This document shows, piece by piece, positions 5,985-6,060 of a DNA stretch of 6,060 nucleotides. The stretch lies in NCBI GenBank assembly GCA_009921985.1, contig RFWS01000066.1:1-6060 (forward strand). Reading direction: 5' to 3'. Numbering within the stretch: position 1 is the first letter of the stretch; each line of letters opens with the position of its first letter. The stretch comes from a bacterium (lineage in GTDB: Bacteria > Verrucomicrobiota > Verrucomicrobiia > Methylacidiphilales > Verrucolacustridaceae). Made by a program: the position numbers and the translations under genes. Below the pieces are notes generated by a model, which was not told where the DNA came from, made no database searches, and was given only the letters and a program-made list of their open reading frames with translations.

Positions 5985-6058
5985 TCGGAGCGGTGGGATT
6001 TGAACCCACGACGGCCAGCTCCCAAAGCTGGTACTCTACCAAGCTGAGCTACGCTCCG
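5985..6058 (-). tRNA. tRNA-Pro (anticodon UGG)
   Basis: The 74-base minus-strand gene folds into a full cloverleaf. The 7-bp acceptor stem is CGGAGCG/CGCTCCG (6058-6052 with 5992-5986), followed by an A discriminator at 5985. The D stem is GCTC/GAGT. The anticodon stem is CCAGC/GCTGG around loop TTTGGGA (6026-6020), and the T arm is GTGGG-TTCAAAT-CCCAC. Anticodon TGG (6024-6022) with T33 and G37 reads CCN proline codons, mainly CCA and CCG. The A discriminator is usual for bacterial proline tRNA. The 3' CCA is not encoded (CCC follows), so it must be added after transcription. Confidence 0.96.
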
Positions 6059-6060
6059 GA

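Noticed and set aside
5857..6042. 61-codon minus-strand open frame running through the tRNA
   Set aside because: Its WELAVVGSNPTAP stretch is the antique translation of the tRNA-Pro gene itself, and the remainder crosses the intergenic gap and the small basic protein gene out of frame.

Overview
This GC-rich bacterial window most likely comes from a Verrucomicrobiota (PVC-group) genome. Two things point there. One is a 50-residue 'small basic protein' of the type conserved in Verrucomicrobia and Chlamydiae, at 5765-5917 on the minus strand. The other is a large surface-type protein with a PA14-like module, of a style I associate with verrucomicrobial proteomes. No mobile element, CRISPR array or horizontal-transfer signature is visible, and coding density is close to complete.

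Plus strand, 1-2349. The window opens in the last 98 codons of an A/G-specific adenine glycosylase (mutY). After 28 bases comes a gene for a membrane-anchored, beta-rich extracytoplasmic protein. Its anchor (from 327) and its body (open to 2349) lie in different reading frames. The join falls at about 571-597, so it is either a genuine frameshift mutation, a sequence error or a recoding site.

Minus strand, 6058 down to 2339. A proline tRNA (UGG anticodon) is followed by four tightly overlapping genes. They are the small basic protein, an RluB/RsuA-family rRNA pseudouridine synthase, argininosuccinate lyase (argH) and a large fusion protein. The junctions are TAATG, ATGA and ATGA, which is the classic pattern of translational coupling in one operon. 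The last gene joins a VanZ-like four-helix membrane domain, a cyclic-nucleotide-binding domain with an intact phosphate-binding cassette, and a divergent FHA-like domain. It has no recognisable DNA-binding or catalytic domain. This is the most unusual object in the window.

The two gene groups converge and their ends overlap by 11 bases (2339-2349). A small hairpin with a T5 tract inside the opposing gene (2261-2283) could end the minus-strand transcript. Functionally the minus-strand group mixes ribosome-related genes (tRNA, small basic protein, rRNA modification) with the last step of arginine synthesis and a putative membrane second-messenger sensor. The co-regulation is inferred from gene overlap only.
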